NCBI GenBank assembly: GCA_030377965.1
Contig: JAUCGE010000014.1
Span: 1-54,300, forward strand
DNA from: Desulfobacterales bacterium HSG16
GTDB lineage: Bacteria; Desulfobacterota; Desulfobacteria; Desulfobacterales; HSG16
DNA length: 54,300 nt
Direction of reading: 5' to 3'
Part shown: in pieces, positions 31,994-41,199 of the stretch
Layout of the letters: each line of letters begins with the position of its first letter
Position numbering within the stretch: position 1 is the first letter of the stretch
Translations under genes and position numbers: made by a program
The notes under the pieces: model-generated
Databases searched by the model: none
What the model was told of the DNA's origin: nothing
Seen by the model: the letters and a program-made list of their open reading frames with translations, nothing else

Positions 31994-34000
31994 CAACCCG
32001 ACCACAGATAAAGTTTCAGTAAGATTTTTCATTGTATAAGGCTTTGCCAGTGTTCCTGTGAAACCATATTTTTCATAATCAGTCATGACAGGGTCATCAG
32101 AATAACCGCTCGAAACAACAGCTTTGATCTGGGGATTGAAATTTATAAGCGATTTGACGGTTTCCAGGCCCCCGATCCCTCCTTTTATAGTCAAATCGAG
32201 TATAACAGCATCGAAAATTTTTCCAGATTCATACGCCTTTTTATATATTTCAGTTGCTTCAGCACCATCATTGGCAAGTTCTACTTCATATCCGATTCGC
32301 TTCAGCATCTGACAGGCTATATCCCTTACCATCTCCTCATCGTCCATCACAAGAATCTTTTTTCCCAATACTGCCAGATTTTTCTCAAGCTTATTTGCAG
32401 ATCTCTGTTCTTCTGTCTTTTTTATGTCTTTTTCAAATGCAGGAAGATATACGGTAAAGCTGGTTCCAGTTCCAACTTTGGACTCTACAGCTATATGGCC
32501 CCCATGTCTTGTGATAACCGACCAGGCAATTGTCAGCCCTAACCCCATTCCTTTCTTTATTCCTCTGGTCTTTGTCGAAAAATAAGGATCAAAAATTTTG
32601 GAGAGATTTTTTTGGGAAATCCCAACTCCTTGATCTTGGATGCTTGTTTTTACGTAGTTTCCCTGTAAAAGCGGCAATTTTTTTGTAGATATTTTCGAAT
32701 CTATCTTTACATTTTCAGCGCTTAAAGTGATCAACCCGTTCAGAGGCATGAATTCCACAGCGTTTGCAATTATATTTCTGAAAGCCTGTCCAATCTGCCT
32801 CTTATCAAATTCAACCTGTTTTAGATCAGTCTGTATAGAAAATTTACATTTCACATCGGATTCCGACAAAATGCTGTCTGCGATTTTTTTCACCATATTT
32901 CCGATAGATCCGCTCTTTTTAAAAGGTACGCCGCCCTTTGAAAATGTGAGCAGCTGGCTGGTAAGGTCTTTTGTCTTCATAGAGGCTGCTTCAGCTTTTT
33001 TTAAAAATTTGAAACATCTCGAATCAGGTTTTATATCATCTTCGGCCAGTTCGATATTGCCCAGGATTACAGATAAAAGATTGTTGTAATCATGTGCAAT
33101 ACCGCCAGCGAGAATACCAATTGACTCAAGTTTCCTGGCTCTGATAACTTCTTCCTGCATTTCCTTTTTCCCGGTAATATCATGCACGATTCCGGCTGCA
33201 TGCCATTTATTATTCATTTTTAACGCTGAAACGGAAAGTTCGACGGGAAATACTGTCCCGTCTTTTTTGATGATTGTCAGTTCGGACGTTTTTGCAATAG
33301 CAGGAATCTGACCGGTTTTCAAAAAATCTTTAAATTCATTTTTATAGAACTCATGAAATTCAAAAGGAATGAGAAGTGAATGCATCTCCTGGTTTTTTAG
33401 TTCATCGACAGTGTAACCGAAGATTTTTTCCGAGGCAGGATTTGAATAAATGATTTTTCCACGGTCATCCAGAAGAACTATTGCGTCTGCTGCTGCATTC
33501 ATTATTGCCCTCAATTTTTCCTCGCTGTCGCGCAGAGCCTGTTCTGTCTGTTTTCGTTCACGGATTTCTTCCTGAAGCCTTTGATTTTGTGCCTGTATTC
33601 TGATTTGCATTTTATAAATGCCCAGGTGGGCTTTTACACGCGCCAGAACTTCTTCCTCCTGAAACGGCTTGGTAATGTAGTCTACTCCGCCGATTTCAAA
33701 GGCTCTGATTTTATCAGCAGCAGCACTGAGCGCGCTGATAAAGATTATCGGGATATCACGCGTAAATTTTTCGGCTTTCAGGCGACGGCAGACCTCATAA
33801 CCGTCTGTTCCCGCCATCAGGATGTCCAGCAGAATAAGATCAGGCATTGATTTTTGTACAACCTGCAATGCCAGTTCTCCGTTCAGTACCGGGCGTACCC
33901 GATAACCTTGCTCAGTCAATATCTGCATCAGTACGTTAAGATTTTCAGGCGTGTCATCAACAATTAAAATATCGTTTTGTTTTGAGTCGGGAAAACTCAT
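31991..34000 (-). CDS. Hybrid histidine kinase REC-PAS-HisKA-HATPase-REC
   Basis: This is a 669-residue cytoplasmic signalling kinase. The order is receiver (phospho-acceptor Asp59 in PDLILLDI, GGVDYITKPF), a coiled coil, PAS (EEKLRAIMNAAADAIVLLDD to GIVHDITGKKE), HisKA of the NtrB-like type with GGIAHDYNN (His303), HATPase (DQGVGIS, GMGLGLTIAW) and a C-terminal receiver (ILVMDDEE, AVILDLTIKGG). I start at the ATG at 34000, which has AAGGAG nine nt upstream and lies 4 nt behind the previous kinase stop. The N-terminal receiver means it takes a phosphoryl signal, perhaps from that neighbour. There is no DNA-binding output. Confidence 0.9.
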   Translation of the reverse strand: MSFPDSKQNDILIVDDTPENLNVLMQILTEQGYRVRPVLNGELALQVVQKSMPDLILLDILMAGTDGYEVCRRLKAEKFTRDIPIIFISALSAAADKIRAFEIGGVDYITKPFQEEEVLARVKAHLGIYKMQIRIQAQNQRLQEEIRERKQTEQALRDSEEKLRAIMNAAADAIVLLDDRGKIIYSNPASEKIFGYTVDELKNQEMHSLLIPFEFHEFYKNEFKDFLKTGQIPAIAKTSELTIIKKDGTVFPVELSVSALKMNNKWHAAGIVHDITGKKEMQEEVIRARKLESIGILAGGIAHDYNNLLSVILGNIELAEDDIKPDSRCFKFLKKAEAASMKTKDLTSQLLTFSKGGVPFKKSGSIGNMVKKIADSILSESDVKCKFSIQTDLKQVEFDKRQIGQAFRNIIANAVEFMPLNGLITLSAENVKIDSKISTKKLPLLQGNYVKTSIQDQGVGISQKNLSKIFDPYFSTKTRGIKKGMGLGLTIAWSVITRHGGHIAVESKVGTGTSFTVYLPAFEKDIKKTEEQRSANKLEKNLAVLGKKILVMDDEEMVRDIACQMLKRIGYEVELANDGAEATEIYKKAYESGKIFDAVILDLTIKGGIGGLETVKSLINFNPQIKAVVSSGYSDDPVMTDYEKYGFTGTLAKPYTMKNLTETLSVVGL

Positions 34001-34004
34001 TATG

Positions 34005-36389
34005 CTATTCTCCTTTTCCAAACAATTCCTGCAAGGTGCTGAACCTAAAATTTTTTACCAGCGCTTTCAAAGCATCTGCCAGCGCTTCATTTTCCAGACG
34101 TATCTGTTCGGTAAGACGCATCGACATGCTAAAATCTGCGATGGATACTGCCCTCTGGAACTGTGCGATTATATCATCCGACAAAATGGCAAGTGCTTCC
34201 GATGTCAACGGATCTTGGCGATTTGTGCTTTTCGTGCTTCGCTTATCCTCATATACGAACCGGACCTCTGCATGCCTGCTCATCATTTCAAAGACATCGG
34301 CTTCCCGGAACGGTTTTCGCAGAAAACCATCACAACCTGCCGATATGGCGGAAGTACGTTCTTCTTCATACCCGCTTGCGCTGACAGCAATGATGGCTGT
34401 ATCTCTGATTCCCGGTTTTTTATCTATCATTTTTGATTCCTCATTCCTGATTATTTTTACAGCGTCGTAGCCGTTCGTACCAGGCATCCGGATATCCATC
34501 CAGATCAGATGAGGTTTCCATTTTTGCCATATTTCAAAGGCTTCCTGCCCGTTGCCTGCTTCTTTGATGGCAAAATCGAAGGAACTTAGAATACTTACAA
34601 GTACTTTGCGGTTGTCGGGTTTGTCATCTGCAATCAGAATACGGTAACGGGGCTGTCCGAATTCAAGAGCAGCGGCACGGCGACTTGTCGACAGAGTTGC
34701 AGTTGTATTTGATTCCACGACATTTGCCTGTATTTCGAACATAAATGTCGTTCCGAATCCAAATTCGCTTTTTGCCGTGATATCTCCGCCCATCAACTGC
34801 ACAAATTTTTTACTGATTGGCAGTCCCAGACCTGTGCCTCCATGCGCCTGTCTGCCGATTTCGGTCTGGACAAAGGCTTCAAACAGATTGTTCATATCTT
34901 TGTATGCGATGCCGGGACCTGTATCTTCGATTTCAAATTTTAACTTACAGATTGCAGATCTTTCATCTTCTGTATCTTCAGCCCCGACTCTTACGGTTAC
35001 CCCCCCGGTCTTTGTAAATTTGAGAGCATTGTTAAGCAGATTGATCAGTACCTGCCGCAATCTGACTTCATCGGTGCATATGCAGCGCGGAACATCTTCA
35101 GAATAATTGAACACTAATTGCAAATCTTTGTTATCTGTTTGAACTCGGAACATATTTTCCAATTCGAAAAGCATGTTATGCAGATCGAAACTGCTCTCAT
35201 TGAGAGTGATACGTCCGGCTTCGATCTTGGCCAGATCAAGAGTCTGATCGATAAGTGTCAATAAATGTTCTCCGTTCCTGCTGATAACAGCGAGATTTTC
35301 CTGCTGTTCCTGGTCATGAGCCAGATTGCGGGTCATAATCCGGGAAAAACCGAGAATAGCGTTGAGCGGGGTGCGGAGTTCGTGGCTCATATTGGCAAGA
35401 AAAGTGCTTTTGGCACGGTTAGCCGAGTCTGCTTCGTCTTTGGCTTTCTGCAATTCATTCATGGAAATGAAAACTCCCAGACTATCACCAATATGATGTC
35501 CGAAATCGCGGAAAAGATCAAGTTCGTTTCCCGTCCAGAACCTGTTATAAGAACATTGATGTATCCCAAAAATCCACGGTTTGCCCATCTTTGGATAGAT
35601 AGCCATGCATATCTGGGATTGAACGGAAAACTGTTTGACGACCGTTGGGGGCATTTTGTGTTCATATTCATGCCCGAATGGAATCGGGCCGTTTGCAGAC
35701 AAAGAGTCTCTCATAAGTTCGGAGACTGACGGTTCCATAGGAATATCCACATTCAAGGTTTTGGCACCGGGGTATTCCGGCCCTGTAATCTCTATCGGCA
35801 CCCGCCAGCTTGGTGCATCCGGATCACAAGGATACAGGAGCCAGGCTCTGTCACACTTGAAAACCGATAAAGTTACATTCATGGCATTATCCATCATTTG
35901 AGTGATATTCCGGGTTTCACCAATGGATTTTCCCAGAGCCGTCAGACTCTCCAGATGGTTGATATTGCCCTGCAGCCGAGTATTTTTTGTTTCCAGTTGC
36001 TTTTGTAATCTGCGAATAGTCAAATGCGTTTTCACACGGACCAGTACCTCTGCTTCTTCAAACGGTTTGGTAATATAATCCACCCCACCAACCTCAAAGC
36101 CTCTGAGTTTGCTTTTCACATCGATCAGAGCCGTCATAAAGATGACAGGAATCTCTTTTGTCATATCATCGGCTTTGAGGCTGAGGCACGTTTCAAAACC
36201 GTCCATTCCCGGCATCATGATATCCATCAGTATCAGATCTGGACTGGAAAATTTTGCCCGACGTATACCCATTGCACCGTTACGAGCGGTTATGGCTTTG
36301 AAACCTTGTGATTCAAGGCTGTTAATCAGAACCCCTATATTCGCTTCATTATCATCAATGATTAAAATAGTATTGTTTTTATCATCCAT
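34005..36389 (-). CDS. Hybrid histidine kinase REC-GAF-HisKA-HATPase-REC
   Basis: This 794-residue kinase has an N-terminal receiver (Asp56 in DLILMDIMMPGMDG), a short coiled coil, a GAF domain with Cys/Trp-rich sequence (CDRAWLLYPCDPDAPSW to WTGNELDLFRDFGHHIGDSL, about 155-320), HisKA with NMSHELRTPLNAIL (His336), HATPase (EDTGPGIA, GGTGLGLPISKK), a second receiver (LIADDKPDN, LIWMDIRMPGTNG) and a C-terminal helical tail of about 100 residues that could be an HPt-like module without an obvious His. The GAF resembles phytochrome-type GAFs in outline but no bilin Cys can be assigned. AGGAG lies ten nt upstream of ATG. Together with the next kinase it forms a two-gene unit. Confidence 0.9.
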   Translation of the reverse strand: MDDKNNTILIIDDNEANIGVLINSLESQGFKAITARNGAMGIRRAKFSSPDLILMDIMMPGMDGFETCLSLKADDMTKEIPVIFMTALIDVKSKLRGFEVGGVDYITKPFEEAEVLVRVKTHLTIRRLQKQLETKNTRLQGNINHLESLTALGKSIGETRNITQMMDNAMNVTLSVFKCDRAWLLYPCDPDAPSWRVPIEITGPEYPGAKTLNVDIPMEPSVSELMRDSLSANGPIPFGHEYEHKMPPTVVKQFSVQSQICMAIYPKMGKPWIFGIHQCSYNRFWTGNELDLFRDFGHHIGDSLGVFISMNELQKAKDEADSANRAKSTFLANMSHELRTPLNAILGFSRIMTRNLAHDQEQQENLAVISRNGEHLLTLIDQTLDLAKIEAGRITLNESSFDLHNMLFELENMFRVQTDNKDLQLVFNYSEDVPRCICTDEVRLRQVLINLLNNALKFTKTGGVTVRVGAEDTEDERSAICKLKFEIEDTGPGIAYKDMNNLFEAFVQTEIGRQAHGGTGLGLPISKKFVQLMGGDITAKSEFGFGTTFMFEIQANVVESNTTATLSTSRRAAALEFGQPRYRILIADDKPDNRKVLVSILSSFDFAIKEAGNGQEAFEIWQKWKPHLIWMDIRMPGTNGYDAVKIIRNEESKMIDKKPGIRDTAIIAVSASGYEEERTSAISAGCDGFLRKPFREADVFEMMSRHAEVRFVYEDKRSTKSTNRQDPLTSEALAILSDDIIAQFQRAVSIADFSMSMRLTEQIRLENEALADALKALVKNFRFSTLQELFGKGE

Positions 36390-36534
36390 CTAATTTTTTC
36401 TCCTGCCATTAAATATCAAAAGTAATTCATTGATTTTTGAGATTAATTCAGAGTTAGGAAAGTCACAGAAAATGGTCGGGACGAAATCCGGTCCTGCCAT
36501 TGACAACCTGATAATTTTAATTTTATCAAATTCC

Positions 36535-39500
36535 TTATGATTTCGAATTCATAAAGCGAGTGAGCAGTTCCAGGATTGGTTCATCCTCGAATTTTCTGGC
36601 ATAACTATCTAATTTCTGAGCAAAAGGGGCATATTCGGCATCCATATCTTCCAATTGCCGGGCCTTTTCCTGTACATGTCCCAGATCTCCGAACATAGTC
36701 AGTTCATACAAAATTTCCAGTTCAGCAGGCGGAGGCGGAATGATGTCATCATCCGATACTGCCAAAGTCTGAACAATTTTGAGGGCTGCTGCTTTCTTTT
36801 CTATGTAAATCCATTCAATTCCCATGTATTTCTTCATCATGGCAAAGAGTCTGTCAAGTTCCAGCGGTTTGGACAAAAACTCCTGACAACCCACGATTTG
36901 ACTTTTTCTTCTGTCCTTGTCAAAAACACTGGCAGATACTGCAATAATTGGTACATCCTTGATCTCAGTCAATTTCCGAATTTTTTTCACAGCATCAAAA
37001 CCGTTCATCACCGGCATAACCAGATCCATGAGTATGAGGTCCGGCTTGATCGCTTCGGCATGTTCAACGCACTCTTTTCCGTTGACAGCAAGGATGATAT
37101 CAAAACCGAGCGGATGCAGCAGGTCCAGCAGCACATGACGGTTTTCCTCTGTGTCATCAACTACGAGAACTGTCAGACGTTTTCCCTGATAACCGACTAT
37201 CTGACGGGCTTCCTGAGTCTGCAGATCAAGGTTTGTCTCTTCCGACAGAGGCAGGGCAATCTCAAACCGGAAGGTTGATCCTATGCCCGGCTTGCTTTCT
37301 GCTTGAAGTTTTCCACCCATAAGACTGACTAACTGATAGGTGATCGAAAGGCCCAGGCCAGTTCCTTCTGCGCGTTTTTTTTCATCGCCAACCTGTTCAA
37401 AAGGTTCGAATATTTTACTAAGTTGTTCGGGAGTCATTCCAACACCTGTATCTTTAATTGAAAATTGGAAATTTCCAACTGTGTTTACGCTGAAGGTGAC
37501 ACAGCCCTCATCTGTGAACTTGACAGCGTTGCCCAGCAGATTGAGCAGCACCTGGCGCAGACGCTTCTCATCGACAACAACTGCAGAAGGTAAATTATTC
37601 GGGGCATCAAAAATAAAGTCAATATCTTTCTGCTGTGCGGACATTTTCATGATTTCATTCACGCCGTCCAGTAATTCGAGCAGATTGACCGGAGCAGGCC
37701 AAATTTCAAGTTTTCCGGCTTCGATTTTTGCCAGGTCAAGAGCGTCGTTTATAAGGGTGAGAAGGTGCTGACCGCTTTTATAGATGACATTCAGACCGTC
37801 AATCCAGGTGGTGGTCATCCCCTGACTTCGCTTGAGAATTTGAGCATAGCCCAGAATGCCGTTGAGCGGGGTGCGGAGTTCGTGACTCATATTGGCAAGG
37901 AAGGTACTTTTTGCCTTATTGGCGGCCTCGGCAGTTTCTTTTGCCATTTTCAGATCGGTCTCGTTTTTCTTCTGGTTTGTAATGTCGTACCCAACAGAAA
38001 TAACAGTATTATTGGGGAGATTGAAGTTTGCCCACAACTGAAAATGAACGGATTTATCTTTGCATATGACACGGTATTCATGAAATTTACCGTCTGATTT
38101 CGCGATGTCGAAAAGCACCTGATCCCGGCTTGCCGAATCAGGAAAGAACAGGGAGAATGGATCATCGCAGTTTTTGATTTCCTGTTCGGAATATCCCAAA
38201 ATCTCTTCACACTGACGATTCCAGAGCATACATTGCCCTGTATCATCTATTGAGTCTATCATAACCGGTACATTTTCGAAAATTGTTCTGAACCTCTCCT
38301 CGCTCTCCTGCAGTTCCAATGTTCGTTCTGCCACCTGAATCTCAAGTTTATGTCTCTGTATTTCCACAGCCTTGATCCACCTGCGGAATCCTCCGGCAAT
38401 CAGAGTGAAAAAAATTATCAGCATTAAACTTCTGAACCATATTGTTTCCCACCAGGGCGGAAGGATAATTACTTTAATTGACCCGCCCTGTTCGTTCCAC
38501 AGTCCGTCATTATTGGAAGCTTTCACCCGAAAGGTATATTGACCGGGGTCCAGATTTGTATAGGTTGCAAATCGCCGCGCTGCATCCGTATCTGTCCAGT
38601 CCCTGTCAAACCCTTCCATCTTGTAGGCATATCGGTTTTTAGCAGGAGATGTGTAGTTCAGGCCGGCAAACTCAAAACTGAAAACCGACTGTTCATAAGT
38701 CAGAGTGACGGAATCAAGAAAGCTGATATGTCTGCTCAATACCGAACCATCGCCGATAGCTACTGGTTTATTGAATAACAGAAAATTAGTCAGCACAACC
38801 GGTGGAAGATGAGGATTATCCGTAATTTCAGCAGGATCAAATCGATTCAGCCCATTGGAACCGCCAAAGTAAAGTTCTCCGTTCGGATGTCTGGCATAAG
38901 CCCAGGCTCGAAAAAAATTTCCCTGCAAACCATCTCTGACATCATAAACTTTGAAGGTTTCCGCCTCAGGGTCGAATCTGGCTAATCCGTTGGCGGTGGT
39001 TATCCATAAATAGCCCTTATTATCGCCCAGAATACTTTGTACCCTGTTGTGCGGTAATCCGTCACTTTCAAAATAATGGCTGAATCGCTGGTTTTTCGGG
39101 TCGAACTTATTGAGCCCCTGACGAGTAGCAAGCCATAATATGCCCTGATGATCTTCATACATATTTATGACAACATTGTCACTCAGACTGTCGGGATCAT
39201 TTTCATCATGCCGATAATGAACAAATTTCTCACTCAGCGGATCGAACCAGTCAAGACCGTGTCCCGTGCTGATCCAGAAATTCCCCAGACTGTCTTTGAA
39301 GATATTCCAGATATTATCATGGGTTAAGCTGGTATTATCATCAGGTCTGTGCCGATAATAGCTGAACTGTCCGGTCTGGCGATCAAATTTGTTGAGGCCA
39401 CTCCAGGTTGTACCAATCCAGAGATTCCCCGAATCATCTTCGGCAATAGCCCGCACCATGTTATCGTTCAGGCTGTACGAATTATTCTGATCGTGCCGAT

Positions 39501-40887
39501 AACGGGTAAACTGTTCGGTCTGACGGTCAAATTTGTTGAGACCTCCACCCCGTGTACCTACCCACAGCAGCCCCTGGCTGTCTTCCAGAACAGGATGAAC
39601 AAAATTGTGGCTCAGGCTTCGAGGTCGATTTTTATCATGCTGATAACGGGTGAATTTCTCTGTCACAGGATCAAATTTGTTCAACCCGCCCCCGACAGTG
39701 CCAATCCAGACGATTCCCTGGCGATCTATATGCATGCCAAATATATCGGAAACCGTGAGGCTGTCAGGATTATGTGGATGATGCTGATAAATGCGAAATT
39801 TTTTGCGCTGGGCATCTGATTTATTGACTCCTCCGAGTATTGTTCCAATCCAGAGCGTATCGGTATTATCGTTACACATAGAAATAATTGAGTTATCATT
39901 CAATGCCGTCGGAGAATTGACATCTGCCTGATACCGGGTAAATGTTTCATCTGCGGGATTAAAAAGATTCAGTCCTCCCCCTCCGGTACCAATCCACATA
40001 TTGCCGTTTTTTGCCGGGCAAATTTCACTCACAAAGTTGTGACTGAGACTGTCGGATCTGTCTTCGTGGTGAACATACCGATGAATACTTTCATCACGCA
40101 TGTCAAAACGGTTTAGACCATATTCGGTACCTATCAGCATCCATTGATGATCTGCCGAGACAGAGATAACGTTTATCGTGTCATGGCTCAGGCTTGCAGA
40201 ATTGTTCTCGTCATGAAAATATCGGATTGCCTGACCGGTCACAGGGTCAAACTTGTTCAAGCCTTTTCGTGTGCCTATCCACAGCCACCTGCCGGAAGGG
40301 TCTGGGTAGGTATAATGAATTGCGTTATGGCTTAACGTGTTTAAATCATTTTTATCATGTCGATAAGCAGCAAACTGTTCTGTGTCAGGATCAAAGCGAT
40401 TTAAACCTCCGTCTGCCGTTCCAAACCATAATGTGCCTTTCTCTGGATCTTCATAAATGTTGCATCTGGTAAACGATTTACCGCTCACACTGTCAGGGTT
40501 ATTTTTATCATGCCGATAATGAGTAAATTTTTCGGCAGCTGGATCGAACTTATTGATGCCGCCATTCGGAGTAGTCATCCACAGGTTATGACGGCTGTCC
40601 TGATACATAGCGTAAACAGCGGTATCACTCAAGCTGTCTGGATTTGAAGGGTCATGCTTATATACGGTAAATTTGTAGCCATCATATTTTGCCACCCCCT
40701 GCTCAGTGGCAAACCACATAAAGCCAAGGTGGTCTTGCAAAATGTCATACACATTTGTGTGAGGCAGGCCATTTTCAACAGAGAGATGTTCAAAGTAAAG
40801 GTTGTCACGCCCCTGAGCATGCATTACTGTCTGTTTTGAAATAAGTAACAAAATAAGCATCATGATCGTTTTAGATAATATTTTCAA
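36535..40887 (-). CDS. Two-propeller periplasmic sensor hybrid kinase with PAS
   Basis: This 1450-residue hybrid two-component system is related to BT1754-like sensors of Bacteroidetes. I start at TTG 40887: AAGGAGG lies eight nt upstream and the product then begins with a clean signal peptide (KILSKTIMMLILLLISKQTVMHAQG). About 13-14 Reg_prop repeats of the type LWIGTxxGLNKFD build two seven-bladed propellers, followed by a Y_Y_Y domain, one transmembrane helix near FRSLMLIIFFTLIAGGF, PAS, HisKA (His1002 in NMSHELRTP), HATPase (GTGLGLSITYQ), receiver (Asp1288 in LILMDLVMP) and a 100-residue helical tail. Bacteroidetes homologues sense polysaccharide fragments; the ligand here is unknown and there is no AraC output domain. 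Confidence 0.9.
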   Translation of the reverse strand: MKILSKTIMMLILLLISKQTVMHAQGRDNLYFEHLSVENGLPHTNVYDILQDHLGFMWFATEQGVAKYDGYKFTVYKHDPSNPDSLSDTAVYAMYQDSRHNLWMTTPNGGINKFDPAAEKFTHYRHDKNNPDSVSGKSFTRCNIYEDPEKGTLWFGTADGGLNRFDPDTEQFAAYRHDKNDLNTLSHNAIHYTYPDPSGRWLWIGTRKGLNKFDPVTGQAIRYFHDENNSASLSHDTINVISVSADHQWMLIGTEYGLNRFDMRDESIHRYVHHEDRSDSLSHNFVSEICPAKNGNMWIGTGGGGLNLFNPADETFTRYQADVNSPTALNDNSIISMCNDNTDTLWIGTILGGVNKSDAQRKKFRIYQHHPHNPDSLTVSDIFGMHIDRQGIVWIGTVGGGLNKFDPVTEKFTRYQHDKNRPRSLSHNFVHPVLEDSQGLLWVGTRGGGLNKFDRQTEQFTRYRHDQNNSYSLNDNMVRAIAEDDSGNLWIGTTWSGLNKFDRQTGQFSYYRHRPDDNTSLTHDNIWNIFKDSLGNFWISTGHGLDWFDPLSEKFVHYRHDENDPDSLSDNVVINMYEDHQGILWLATRQGLNKFDPKNQRFSHYFESDGLPHNRVQSILGDNKGYLWITTANGLARFDPEAETFKVYDVRDGLQGNFFRAWAYARHPNGELYFGGSNGLNRFDPAEITDNPHLPPVVLTNFLLFNKPVAIGDGSVLSRHISFLDSVTLTYEQSVFSFEFAGLNYTSPAKNRYAYKMEGFDRDWTDTDAARRFATYTNLDPGQYTFRVKASNNDGLWNEQGGSIKVIILPPWWETIWFRSLMLIIFFTLIAGGFRRWIKAVEIQRHKLEIQVAERTLELQESEERFRTIFENVPVMIDSIDDTGQCMLWNRQCEEILGYSEQEIKNCDDPFSLFFPDSASRDQVLFDIAKSDGKFHEYRVICKDKSVHFQLWANFNLPNNTVISVGYDITNQKKNETDLKMAKETAEAANKAKSTFLANMSHELRTPLNGILGYAQILKRSQGMTTTWIDGLNVIYKSGQHLLTLINDALDLAKIEAGKLEIWPAPVNLLELLDGVNEIMKMSAQQKDIDFIFDAPNNLPSAVVVDEKRLRQVLLNLLGNAVKFTDEGCVTFSVNTVGNFQFSIKDTGVGMTPEQLSKIFEPFEQVGDEKKRAEGTGLGLSITYQLVSLMGGKLQAESKPGIGSTFRFEIALPLSEETNLDLQTQEARQIVGYQGKRLTVLVVDDTEENRHVLLDLLHPLGFDIILAVNGKECVEHAEAIKPDLILMDLVMPVMNGFDAVKKIRKLTEIKDVPIIAVSASVFDKDRRKSQIVGCQEFLSKPLELDRLFAMMKKYMGIEWIYIEKKAAALKIVQTLAVSDDDIIPPPPAELEILYELTMFGDLGHVQEKARQLEDMDAEYAPFAQKLDSYARKFEDEPILELLTRFMNSKS

Positions 40888-41020
40888 TTTATTTTCCTCC
40901 TTGATACCACCAGCCATCTTTATATCATCAGTCATGAGTATCATATGCCGTTCTCATTTTTCAAGATATTTGGAGTTTTTAAGTACCTGACCATATATTT
41001 TTTAACTTTTCCCGACAGAT

Positions 41021-41082
41021 TATCTGAACCAGAATTTTCAGAATTCTGTTCATTCTTTAATCCTGCAAATTCTGATTCAGAA
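41021..41082 (-). repeat. Dispersed ~60-bp palindromic repeat, copy 1
   Basis: Read on the minus strand it begins TTCTGAATCAGAATTTGC and ends AATTCTGGTTCAGATA, with inverted ends around AGGATTAAAGAATGAACAG. It matches 51322-51384 closely in the opposite orientation. Similar TCTGAATCAGxATTT elements are widespread in environmental bacteria. It lies in the 312-bp gap between the two large kinases, which otherwise shows no gene. Confidence 0.8.
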
Positions 41083-41199
41083 ATTTTTCCGATGAATCAG
41101 CTTCTTGACCATAATCCATTCTCCCTTAAAAAAATGTCAATAAATTATTGGGTAGGTATTTAAAATCTCCGAGTCCCTGATATTCAGAACATTATGAGT